Assembly: GCA_002439285.1 (NCBI GenBank)
Contig: DJTQ01000286.1
Span: forward strand, 1 to 6,998
Reading direction: 5' to 3'
DNA from: Paenibacillaceae bacterium UBA6304
GTDB lineage: Bacteria > Bacillota > Bacilli > Paenibacillales > Paenibacillaceae
Length of the DNA stretch: 6,998 nt
The notes beneath the pieces are model-generated. The model did not search any database. It was given only the letters and a program-made list of their open reading frames with translations, and had not been told where the DNA came from. The number at the start of each line of letters is the position of its first letter. Position 1 is the stretch's first letter. A program made the translations under genes and the position numbers. Shown here one piece after another: positions 1-5,360 of the stretch.

Positions 1-335
1 TGGCTCAACAGACCGATATTCTGTTTCTGGATGAACCGACGACCTTTCTAGACATTACTTATCAAGTCGAAATTCTGGATCTGCTTACAGCCCTTACCCG
101 CCAGCATAACACGACAATTGTGATGGTTCTTCATGATATCAACCTGTCGGCTCGGTATGCGGACCATATTTTTGCGTTGCATCAAGGAAAGCTTGTAGCC
201 GAAGGGACACCTGCCGAGGTCATTACAGACACCCTGGTCAAAGAGATCTTCGGATTGGATTGCACGGTAATTAAAGACCCGCTTTGCGGCTCTCCCCTGG
301 TGGTGCCCAGAGGACGGCATCATGTAAATGTATAG
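1..335 (+). CDS. ABC transporter ATP-binding protein, iron-siderophore type (3' part only)
   Basis: This is the C-terminal 110 residues of an ABC ATPase that would power import of ferric siderophores, heme or cobalamin through a FecCD-type permease. The reading frame is open at the left edge, where bases 1-2 are the end of a split codon. The visible part begins just after where the LSGGQ signature should lie. It contains the Walker B stretch ILFLDEPTT, the D-loop FLD, and the H-loop histidine in VMVLHDINLSARYADH. The tail (EGTPAEV, then IFGLDCTVIKDP) is typical of the FecE/FhuC/YusV group. The protein ends 15 bp before a strong terminator, so it is probably the last gene of its operon. The permease and binding-protein genes would lie upstream, outside the window. 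The family assignment is firm. The exact substrate cannot be told from this fragment. Confidence 0.93.
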   Translation, partial: AQQTDILFLDEPTTFLDITYQVEILDLLTALTRQHNTTIVMVLHDINLSARYADHIFALHQGKLVAEGTPAEVITDTLVKEIFGLDCTVIKDPLCGSPLVVPRGRHHVNV

Positions 336-349
336 ATATATCGTATAAT

Positions 350-398
350 AAAGACCGGCCCTAAAGCTGCTGCCAAAAACAGCTCCGGGCCGGTCTTT
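350..398. terminator. Bidirectional intrinsic terminator between convergent genes
   Basis: A perfect 12-bp stem, AAAGACCGGCCC (350-361) with GGGCCGGTCTTT (387-398), encloses a second 5-bp helix, AGCTG (365-369) with CAGCT (380-384). On the + strand it is followed by a T-rich run for the ABC ATPase gene. Read on the - strand, the A-rich left flank becomes a T-rich run for the GH127 gene. It sits between the two stop codons, so one element probably serves both genes. Confidence 0.9.
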
Positions 399-413
399 TC
401 CATTTTAATTATA

Positions 414-2402
414 TTACTGTTCCCTTACCCACACGCTCATTTCGCCTTCTCCCCGATTCGCCCAGGCATAGTAAGGGATGAACTTGATGGTGTCGCTCTT
501 CATACCCGGCGCTGATTCCGAACTATAAAGTCCGTCGGTCCAATCCTCATTACGCAACCGAAGTCCCTCGGCCTTGATAGATACGACGCCGCCGAGAAGG
601 TTATCTTCCCTTCCGACCTTAAATTCAACATCCCGTGGAAGTACAATTTCATGTAAATGTTGTCCATTATCCGCCTGTTCCAGGCAGTAAACGAGCGGTC
701 CCCTTTGCAGAGCTACCTTTCCCGCATTGACGCGGACCGCAGGATGGCTGTGCATACGCAGCACAGGCATCTCCAAGCAGAGCTCCAGCACATCGCCGGA
801 CCGCCATTCCCGTTCGATTCGGGCATAACCGTTCGTCATCGCATCGTCGGCCAGCGCATATGGCGATCCGTTCAGCATTAACGTTGCCCCCGTCTTCTTG
901 CACCAACCCGGAATCCGCACGGCTAAGGCGAACTTCTCTCCATCTTGTTCCGGCAGTACCTCCAATTTAATATCGCCATTCCAAGGATAATTCGAAGTTT
1001 GTTTCAGAGTAACCTTGTTCTCTCCCACCTGAAGCGCCGCTTCTCCACCGATATACAGGTGTGTATAAATGGTTGCATCTTGCACCGTGTAGATGTACTC
1101 GCCCAAAGAGGCTAATAATCGGGCCACATTAGGCGGGCAGCAGGCGCAGCCGAACCATTCCTGGCGCACCGGCTTGACATGGTCGTATTTGTGGTTTGCT
1201 CCGCCGCAAGCCTTCGGGTCGACTTCCAGTGGATTTACGTAGAAGAAATGCTTGCCGTCCCTGGACATGCCGCCGACAACGGTGTTGTACAAAGCTCTTT
1301 CCATCACATCGGCAAATTGTGACTCGGGGGCGATCTTCAGCATCCGCTGGGCAAAAAAGATCAACCCGATCGAAGCGCATGTCTCCGCATAAACCGTGTC
1401 GTTCGGCAGATCGTAATCGAAGGAGAAAGCTTCGCCCTGCGGCATGGAACCTACCCCGCCCGTAATGTACATTTGTCGGGAAACGATGTTATCCCAGAGA
1501 CGACGGCAAGCGGCAAGCAGGGATTCATCACCCGTCTCGGCCGCCACGTCCGCCATCCCAGTCAGCATATAAAGCAGGCGAACCGCATGGCCGATCGCCT
1601 TCTCCTGCTCCCTCACCGGCAGATGTGACTGGTTATATTCCAAATCAACCGCCTCATTGCCTGACGGCCAATGGGTTTTCCCGCCGCGTTCCTCCAACTG
1701 CATATGGTAAAAACTCGGCTTTTGTCCCCGTTGATCCACAAAATAACGGCTGAGCCGCAAATATCGTTCATTTCCGGTCACCTGATACAGCTTGACCAGC
1801 GCCAGCTCGATTTCCTGGTGTCCGTCATACCCGGCCAGTTTCCCCGGCTCGGTTCCAAACACGGAATCAATGTGATCCGCGAATCGACTTACGACGTCCA
1901 GCAGCTTGCTTTTTCCCGTTGCCCGGTAATAAGCCACCGCCGCTTCAATCATATGCCCTGCACAATACAGCTCATGGCACTCCGCCAAATTGGTCCATCT
2001 TTGACCGGGCTCTTTGACGGTGAAATACGTGTTCAGATAACCGTCTTCGTGCTGGGCCTGCGCGATAATCTCGATCAAACCGTCCGCAATTTCCTCTAAT
2101 GCCGGATCAGGCTGCGACTCGAGCAAGTAGGCTACCGCTTCGAGCCATTTCGCGATGTCGCTGTCCTGGAACACCATGCCGTAAAAATCGCCCTGCTGCA
2201 GTCCCGCCGCTATTTTAAAGTTACGCACGGCTCCGCTTGGTTCCGCACCGTTCACCCGGTCGTTCAGCGCATCCCATTGATATGGAACAACCACCTCACG
2301 CACCAGTTTAATGTAATAATCCCAGAATTCATCCTGAATCTTTACTTGATTTAAAGGCACTCTTGCAGAGTGAATCATTGGTTCCGCTCCCTTTCCGCAC
2401 AT
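414..2402 (-). CDS. Glycoside hydrolase family 127 protein, probable beta-L-arabinofuranosidase
   Basis: This 662-aa protein matches the length (about 660 aa) and motifs of GH127 (formerly DUF1680). Characterised members such as bifidobacterial HypBA1 release L-arabinofuranose from beta-linked arabino-oligosaccharides. The family's zinc/cysteine site is visible: Glu340 and Cys342 in YAETCASIG, and Cys421-Cys422 in GCACCPPNVAR. By the family mechanism one of the paired cysteines is the nucleophile. Glu324 in GEAFSFDYDLPND is the likely acid/base. Histidines at about 150, 195 and 272 fit the substrate pocket. The N-terminal two thirds should form an (alpha/alpha)6 barrel, with beta-sandwich domains after about residue 440. 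There is no signal peptide, so it should act in the cytosol on imported oligosaccharides. The start at 2402 follows AAGGAGGG by 10 nt. Met9 (2378) is an alternative, preceded by GGGAG. The divergent AraC gene is its likely regulator. True specificity could differ within the family. Confidence 0.92.
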   Translation of the reverse strand: MCGKGAEPMIHSARVPLNQVKIQDEFWDYYIKLVREVVVPYQWDALNDRVNGAEPSGAVRNFKIAAGLQQGDFYGMVFQDSDIAKWLEAVAYLLESQPDPALEEIADGLIEIIAQAQHEDGYLNTYFTVKEPGQRWTNLAECHELYCAGHMIEAAVAYYRATGKSKLLDVVSRFADHIDSVFGTEPGKLAGYDGHQEIELALVKLYQVTGNERYLRLSRYFVDQRGQKPSFYHMQLEERGGKTHWPSGNEAVDLEYNQSHLPVREQEKAIGHAVRLLYMLTGMADVAAETGDESLLAACRRLWDNIVSRQMYITGGVGSMPQGEAFSFDYDLPNDTVYAETCASIGLIFFAQRMLKIAPESQFADVMERALYNTVVGGMSRDGKHFFYVNPLEVDPKACGGANHKYDHVKPVRQEWFGCACCPPNVARLLASLGEYIYTVQDATIYTHLYIGGEAALQVGENKVTLKQTSNYPWNGDIKLEVLPEQDGEKFALAVRIPGWCKKTGATLMLNGSPYALADDAMTNGYARIEREWRSGDVLELCLEMPVLRMHSHPAVRVNAGKVALQRGPLVYCLEQADNGQHLHEIVLPRDVEFKVGREDNLLGGVVSIKAEGLRLRNEDWTDGLYSSESAPGMKSDTIKFIPYYAWANRGEGEMSVWVREQ

Positions 2403-2412
2403 AATTCAGAGG

Positions 2413-2420
2413 CCCTCCTT
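2413..2420 (-). promoter_or_regulatory. Ribosome binding site of the GH127 gene
   Basis: On the - strand AAGGAGGG lies 10 nt before the ATG at 2402. It is a near-perfect Shine-Dalgarno sequence and favours this start over the internal Met9 codon. No convincing -35/-10 pair is seen upstream. TTGCTC followed 17 nt later by TAAATA on the - strand is the best weak candidate, as expected for an activator-dependent promoter. Confidence 0.7.
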
Positions 2421-2467
2421 CTTTTGAAATATCATACTGACAAGATTCATTCTATCGTATATATTTA

Positions 2468-2502
2468 ATAAATAATATAAATGAGAGCAACCTATTATTT
2501 AT
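2468..2502. repeat. Inverted repeat in the divergent GH127/AraC promoter region, candidate operator
   Basis: ATAAATAATA (2468-2477) is repeated perfectly and inverted as TATTATTTAT (2493-2502), with a 15-bp gap. The half-site centres are about 25 bp apart. The right arm overlaps the candidate -10 of the AraC gene (TATAAT, 2500-2505), a place where binding could control both divergent genes. The gap region is very AT-rich, so the match is less surprising than its length suggests. The operator role is inferred from position only. Confidence 0.4.
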
Positions 2503-2527
2503 AATTTTTCACACAAAGTGAAGGTGA
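2500..2527 (+). promoter_or_regulatory. Candidate -10 box and ribosome binding site of the AraC-family gene
   Basis: TATAAT at 2500-2505 is a consensus -10 hexamer, but no TTGACA-like -35 sits at the usual distance. The downstream GAAGGTGA (2520-2527) pairs with the 16S anti-Shine-Dalgarno end and lies 7 nt before the GTG start at 2535, which settles the start codon. The ribosome site is well supported; the promoter is only possible. Confidence 0.5.
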
Positions 2528-2534
2528 CTCCTGC

Positions 2535-3410
2535 GTGATCAAAGTCTCTGAAATCATCCATATCCCCGCTCCTCCGGCTCCCTATTTTCTGGAGTGTGGA
2601 TACGCCGTGTACAATGCCGGAGATCAGCATCCCAACCGCAGTAATATCGGCATTTTCGATTTATTGCTTATCGAGACAGGCACCCTGTTTATAGGAGAGG
2701 AAGATCGTCAATGGGAGCTCGGGCCGGGCCAATCGATACTACTCCTGCCCGATCGTTACCACTACGCAGTTAAACCTTGTGAACACCGGTGCACGTTTTA
2801 CTGGCTGCATTTCCACACCATCTGTTCCTGGCAGGAGACCCTTTCGGAAATCCCGGCTGCATTCCAGGCGGAAGAGCATTCCCGGATTTTCAAAACATCA
2901 CCCTACTCCATCCAACTGCCGAAAATGTGGGATTTGCCGTACCCCGCCCAGACTTATCAGTTGATGGAACGGTTGCGCCAGTATTCGGCGGAACGCCAAT
3001 CCAGCGCTTACTGGTCTCAGCAGCAATCCTTTGAGGAACTGCTGCGTATGATGGACTTGCGCCAACTGGAGCAGACCACCTCGCCCGTAGTTACCTTAGC
3101 TGAGCAAACGGAAGCTTATATTAGAAATAACTATCGCACCGAACTAACGAGCCAAAACTTTTCGGAGGCATTGCATTTTCACTATAACTATATTACGCGG
3201 TGCATGAAGCAGATTTATGGGATGACGCCGAATGACTATTTGCTGCATTACCGGCTGGAACAGGCTAAATTGCTGTTGCTCAAAACCGAGTGGCCGGTGT
3301 CCGAAATCGCCAAAGAGGTCGGCTTCAGGAATGCTCCGTATTTCACTAACCGGTTTACCTTAAAGAACGGCTGCTCTCCCCAGCAATTCCGCAAACAGTA
3401 TTCAAGGTAG
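2535..3410 (+). CDS. AraC-family transcriptional regulator, probable controller of the divergent GH127 gene
   Basis: This 291-aa protein has the usual AraC/XylS layout. An N-terminal cupin-like sensor spans about residues 20-95, with GPGQSILLLPDRYHY as a typical beta-turn segment. A helical linker follows, then a C-terminal DNA-binding domain of two helix-turn-helix units at about 188-290. The second unit carries the hallmark PVSEIAKEVGFRNAPYFTNRF, followed by SPQQFRKQY, where most relatives have a TPxxFR motif. It starts at GTG (2535), 7 nt after GAAGGTGA. Its gene is transcribed away from the GH127 gene across 132 bp, the classic arrangement for a sugar-responsive activator of a neighbouring enzyme. 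The inducer is probably a sugar or arabinoside bound by the cupin domain, but that is inference. It ends before a bidirectional terminator, so it is a single-gene unit. Confidence 0.93.
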   Translation: MIKVSEIIHIPAPPAPYFLECGYAVYNAGDQHPNRSNIGIFDLLLIETGTLFIGEEDRQWELGPGQSILLLPDRYHYAVKPCEHRCTFYWLHFHTICSWQETLSEIPAAFQAEEHSRIFKTSPYSIQLPKMWDLPYPAQTYQLMERLRQYSAERQSSAYWSQQQSFEELLRMMDLRQLEQTTSPVVTLAEQTEAYIRNNYRTELTSQNFSEALHFHYNYITRCMKQIYGMTPNDYLLHYRLEQAKLLLLKTEWPVSEIAKEVGFRNAPYFTNRFTLKNGCSPQQFRKQYSR

Positions 3411-3431
3411 GAAGCAATTCCATAATTCAAA

Positions 3432-3473
3432 AAAGCTGTTCCTCCCGCTTAATTCTGCGGCTGGAACAGCTTT
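3432..3473. terminator. Bidirectional intrinsic terminator between AraC and coat-protein genes
   Basis: AAAGCTGTTCC (3432-3442) pairs perfectly with GGAACAGCTTT (3463-3473). A nested helix CCGC (3445-3448) with GCGG (3457-3460) closes an 8-nt loop. The A-rich left flank gives a long T run for - strand transcripts. The + strand has only a short T run (TTT). It sits between the convergent AraC (+) and CotF-like (-) stop codons. Confidence 0.85.
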
Positions 3474-3492
3474 AACCATATGGCTGTGTAGT

Positions 3493-4074
3493 TTAGCGGT
3501 AAACGTTCATAGGCTGATGGAATGGAACCTCACGATACATACTCCCCATCGCTTGCAACGTCTGGTCAGGGGCCGTCGCTACCATATACCACCCTTTACG
3601 GGCCATGTAACTCCATACTTCAAACGCCTGGTGCGAGCACATTCGGAACGCGTCTTCCAGGAATACCCGTAATTGAACCGTCGAGCATTCGAATGTCGAC
3701 CAGGCATATTCTCGTCCCGCCCGTTTCAGCGTTAGCAAATAAGAAGTCGCGATTCCGCGATCATCCAGCTGGTTTAGCTTCACTTGCGGCTGAATCGGCG
3801 TGTAGGCCGCAGGAGATGGGGCTGGGGCAGGAGCTGCCGTCGGATTCATACTCAGTTGCGGTACGTTCAGGTGATCGCGGGAGCCCTGCATCTTCGACGC
3901 AAACTCCACCTTCATATTGTAATCCTGAATATGCACGGCATAGTGGCGTGAGATCATATCCTGCAGTTCAGGATCTTGAGCCTGATTCAAAAACAAGGCC
4001 ATACTTTGAATGGAATTGGTGCAACTGAGGAGCAGTTCGTTCAACTCATGTGCTTCGTGGGCGCCTAATAGCAA
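3493..4074 (-). CDS. CotF-like spore coat protein
   Basis: This 193-aa protein is built from two helical halves joined by a linker. The C-terminal half (about 101-165: LDDRGIATSYLLTLKRAG ... MARKGWY) matches the Coat_F domain pattern, in which a D-x-x-I-A-x-x-x-L helix leads to a closing (M/A)xxKGWY. The N-terminal half (about 3-57: GAHEAHELNELLLSCTNSIQ ... HYAVHIQDYNMKVE) looks like a second, diverged copy of the same ferritin-like helix pair. Residues about 71-100 form a Pro/Ala-rich linker (PTAAPAPAPSPAAY). Such proteins belong to the endospore coat, so expression in the mother cell under SigE/SigK is expected, though I could not find a matching promoter. The start is TTG at 4074, 8 nt after AAAGGAAG; an in-frame stop at 4099-4101 rules out anything longer. 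Cysteines at 18, 130 and 146 could allow cross-linking. The function of individual members is poorly known. Confidence 0.8.
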   Translation of the reverse strand: MLLGAHEAHELNELLLSCTNSIQSMALFLNQAQDPELQDMISRHYAVHIQDYNMKVEFASKMQGSRDHLNVPQLSMNPTAAPAPAPSPAAYTPIQPQVKLNQLDDRGIATSYLLTLKRAGREYAWSTFECSTVQLRVFLEDAFRMCSHQAFEVWSYMARKGWYMVATAPDQTLQAMGSMYREVPFHQPMNVYR

Positions 4075-4082
4075 AATGCATT

Positions 4083-4090
4083 CTTCCTTT
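4083..4090 (-). promoter_or_regulatory. Ribosome binding site that fixes the TTG start of the CotF-like gene
   Basis: AAAGGAAG on the - strand lies 8 nt before the TTG at 4074. An ATG at 4081 is in another frame and gives only a short peptide. The rest of the 142-bp gap up to the lipoprotein gene holds that gene's terminator, a 12-bp TTATC-CC-GATAA palindrome (4140-4151) and purine-rich - strand sequence. No sporulation-type promoter could be recognised. Confidence 0.6.
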
Positions 4091-4167
4091 CGAATTAATT
4101 ATTTGATTTCCCCCCTTATTTTCTCTCCCTCCGAGTTTCTTATCCCGATAACCTCCAAATATAAAAA

Positions 4168-4195
4168 AAGGAACCCCGTCACCATGGGATTCCTT
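4168..4195 (-). terminator. Intrinsic terminator of the lipoprotein gene
   Basis: On the + strand, AAGGAA (4168-4173) pairs with TTCCTT (4190-4195) and CCC (4175-4177) pairs with GGG (4186-4188), with one internal mismatch and an 8-nt loop. On the - strand the hairpin is followed directly by a run of seven T (4169-4163). It starts 22 nt after the lipoprotein stop codon and shields the downstream coat gene from read-through. Confidence 0.8.
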
Positions 4196-4216
4196 CCTTC
4201 ATGCTATGATCTATCT

Positions 4217-4723
4217 TCAACTTGTTTTGCCGAGCTTGATAATCGTCTTCTGCTTGAGCGATGCCTCACCCTCTATAGCCTTCTCTTCATATTCGAATTC
4301 CACGGGATCGTCGGGGTTCAACCCGTCCGCGGTCCCCTGAACATTTTCACTCAATTGAAAAGATTCCGGCACCCCGTTCATCATGATTTCGGCGGAGTGG
4401 CTGTCCTCGAGTCCTACCCAGGTTCCTTTTCCTTGCTTCGCTTCCGAAGTGTTCCCCGAATCAGGCTGCGTCGTGCTTGAATCGCCTGCATTGCCTGCAT
4501 TCGTTTCATTCTGGCCGGTTGGTGGAGTTGTATTTGTCTCGTTTCCGGAATTCTCGGCATTTCCTATGTTTCCGTTGTTTTCGGTGTTCCCAACGTTCCC
4601 GGAATTACCGGTGTTTCCGTTGTTAACCGCATTGCCGGCGTTTCCACCGCAAGCCGTAAGTGTGAGAGCCAGTGTCAGAATTGCTACTGCTGCAAAAGTC
4701 CGTGTTTTTTTGTGTCTAGTCAT
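4217..4723 (-). CDS. Putative lipoprotein with Gly/Asn-rich linker and a C-terminal domain of unknown function
   Basis: The 168-aa product has a positively charged start (MTRHKKTR), a hydrophobic stretch AAVAILTLALTLTA and a lipobox LTAC, so Cys25 should be lipidated and anchored on the outer face of the membrane. Residues about 26-92 are low-complexity, mostly GN-x triplets, then Thr/Ser/Asn-rich, and act as a flexible stalk. The last ~70 residues (GKGTWVGLEDSHSAEIMMNG ... DPVEFEYEEKAIEG ... IIKLGKTS) look like a compact beta-rich domain; I do not recognise a named family. The start at 4723 has GGAGGT 7 nt upstream. The open frame extends back to 4861, but those upstream Met codons lack good ribosome sites and would bury the signal peptide. 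Cys25 is the only cysteine, so it is not an obvious client of the adjacent disulfide system. It has its own promoter and terminator. Confidence 0.8.
   Translation of the reverse strand: MTRHKKTRTFAAVAILTLALTLTACGGNAGNAVNNGNTGNSGNVGNTENNGNIGNAENSGNETNTTPPTGQNETNAGNAGDSSTTQPDSGNTSEAKQGKGTWVGLEDSHSAEIMMNGVPESFQLSENVQGTADGLNPDDPVEFEYEEKAIEGEASLKQKTIIKLGKTS
4451..4648 (-). repeat. Low-complexity coding repeat, GN-x triplets, in the lipoprotein
   Basis: This stretch encodes residues 26-91 of the lipoprotein. The first 36 codons (4541-4648) are an imperfect tandem of 9-bp units encoding Gly-Asn-x, with partial 12-residue periodicity around GNTENNGNIGNAENSGN. The units vary at many bases, so the array is not freshly expanded. 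Repeats like this can change length between strains by slippage; the protein context is a surface stalk. Confidence 0.7.
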
Positions 4724-4730
4724 AAGTAAC

Positions 4731-4736
4731 ACCTCC
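4731..4736 (-). promoter_or_regulatory. Ribosome binding site of the lipoprotein gene
   Basis: GGAGGT on the - strand lies 7 nt before the ATG at 4723, ideal spacing. It decides in favour of the MTRHKK start, which puts the signal peptide at the true N-terminus, over the longer open frame that begins at 4861. Confidence 0.85.
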
Positions 4737-4799
4737 ATAATAACGAACGAATGACCGCACGGAAAGGTTACAGTTTTCGTCATGTAGCCTGCATAATCC

Positions 4800-4827
4800 G
4801 TTATAGCATTGCGGCATCCCTTGTTAA
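4800..4827 (-). promoter_or_regulatory. Candidate SigA promoter of the lipoprotein gene
   Basis: On the - strand TTAACA (4827-4822) and TATAAC (4805-4800) are separated by 16 bp, each one base from the SigA consensus. Transcription would begin near 4793, leaving a leader of about 70 nt. The -35 box overlaps the palindrome at 4823-4838. No terminator is visible between this promoter and the upstream bdbC stop codon at 4890. Confidence 0.6.
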
Positions 4828-4838
4828 TATGGATTAAC
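4823..4838. repeat. Palindrome GTTAAT-N4-ATTAAC overlapping the lipoprotein promoter
   Basis: Perfect 6-bp arms, GTTAAT (4823-4828) and ATTAAC (4833-4838), flank a 4-bp centre. The left arm covers the -35 hexamer of the candidate lipoprotein promoter, where a dimeric repressor would block polymerase. A match of this size is expected by chance about once or twice in a window this long, so the operator role depends on the position. Confidence 0.35.
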
Positions 4839-4889
4839 CGATGGCACGGCTGGTAAAACAAAACCGTCTACATTAGAGATTAAGCCACC

Positions 4890-5339
4890 CTATACTTCGG
4901 TTGGGGTTTCCTCAACTATCTCCTCAGTCTCTTTACGCGCTGCAGACATACACCAAATAATCAGCAAAAATGCGATCAGTGCCATGAAGGGGATCGTAAT
5001 GAATCCCCACCAGTTCAAGTAGTCGAAATTACATGGAATCCCAACTTTACAAGGGAGCAGCTTGGACATTGCCGGAATCTTTTGCTCGGCATAATGGTAC
5101 AAGGAGATACAACCGCCGATCACACTGAGAGGAATGGCATAGATGGCTGCCGAGCGGTCATTACGGTAAGCGGCAATCCCCAAGATAATCACCTGAGGGT
5201 ACATAAAAATCCGCTGAAACCAGCACAATCTGCAGGGTTCATAATGCAATACTTCGCTTAAATACAGGCTGCCCAAGGTAGCTACTAACGAGACCAGCCA
5301 GGCGAGATAAATACCGTAACTTCTTAGAATAGAGCGCAT
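4890..5339 (-). CDS. bdbC: Disulfide bond formation protein, DsbB/BdbC family
   Basis: This 149-aa integral membrane protein reoxidises its DsbA-like partner and passes electrons to quinone. It has four hydrophobic segments at about 10-29, 45-58, 64-83 and 110-131. Both functional cysteine pairs of the family are present: Cys36-x-x-Cys39 in EPCRLCWFQR and Cys97/Cys103 in LLPCKVGIPCN, both on the outer face. Length fits BdbC (about 140 aa). The C-terminus (KETEEIVEETPTEV) is an acidic cytosolic tail. The ATG at 5339 follows AGGAGGG (5357-5351) at a rather long 11 nt, but no other in-frame start is available. The gene begins 21 bp after the stop of the BdbD gene, so the two are cotranscribed from the promoter at 6129-6157. 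No terminator follows it. In Bacillus the pair is needed for competence pseudopilins and secreted disulfide proteins. Confidence 0.93.
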   Translation of the reverse strand: MRSILRSYGIYLAWLVSLVATLGSLYLSEVLHYEPCRLCWFQRIFMYPQVIILGIAAYRNDRSAAIYAIPLSVIGGCISLYHYAEQKIPAMSKLLPCKVGIPCNFDYLNWWGFITIPFMALIAFLLIIWCMSAARKETEEIVEETPTEV

Positions 5340-5360
5340 CGGCCCATTCCCCCTCCTAAA

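Noticed and set aside
1671..2099. 142-aa open frame on the + strand inside the GH127 gene
   Set aside because: It lies wholly antisense to a well-supported enzyme gene, shows no domain pattern or ribosome site, and fits a shadow frame.
3522..4028. 168-aa open frame on the + strand opposite the CotF-like gene
   Set aside because: Its composition is an erratic mix rich in Pro, Ser and Arg without family motifs, and the opposite strand encodes a recognisable coat protein with a fitting start and stop.
4010..4480. 156-aa open frame on the + strand spanning the coat/lipoprotein junction
   Set aside because: It runs across a terminator hairpin and two real genes on the other strand and has no recognisable motif.
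4724..4861. 46-residue N-terminal extension of the lipoprotein
   Set aside because: The upstream Met codons lack ribosome sites, the stretch overlaps the candidate promoter, and including it would place the signal peptide and lipobox internally. GGAGGT before 4723 fits the shorter form.
4846..4867. Possible terminator after bdbC (ACGG/CCGT stem)
   Set aside because: The stem is only 4 bp with a large loop and no T run follows it.
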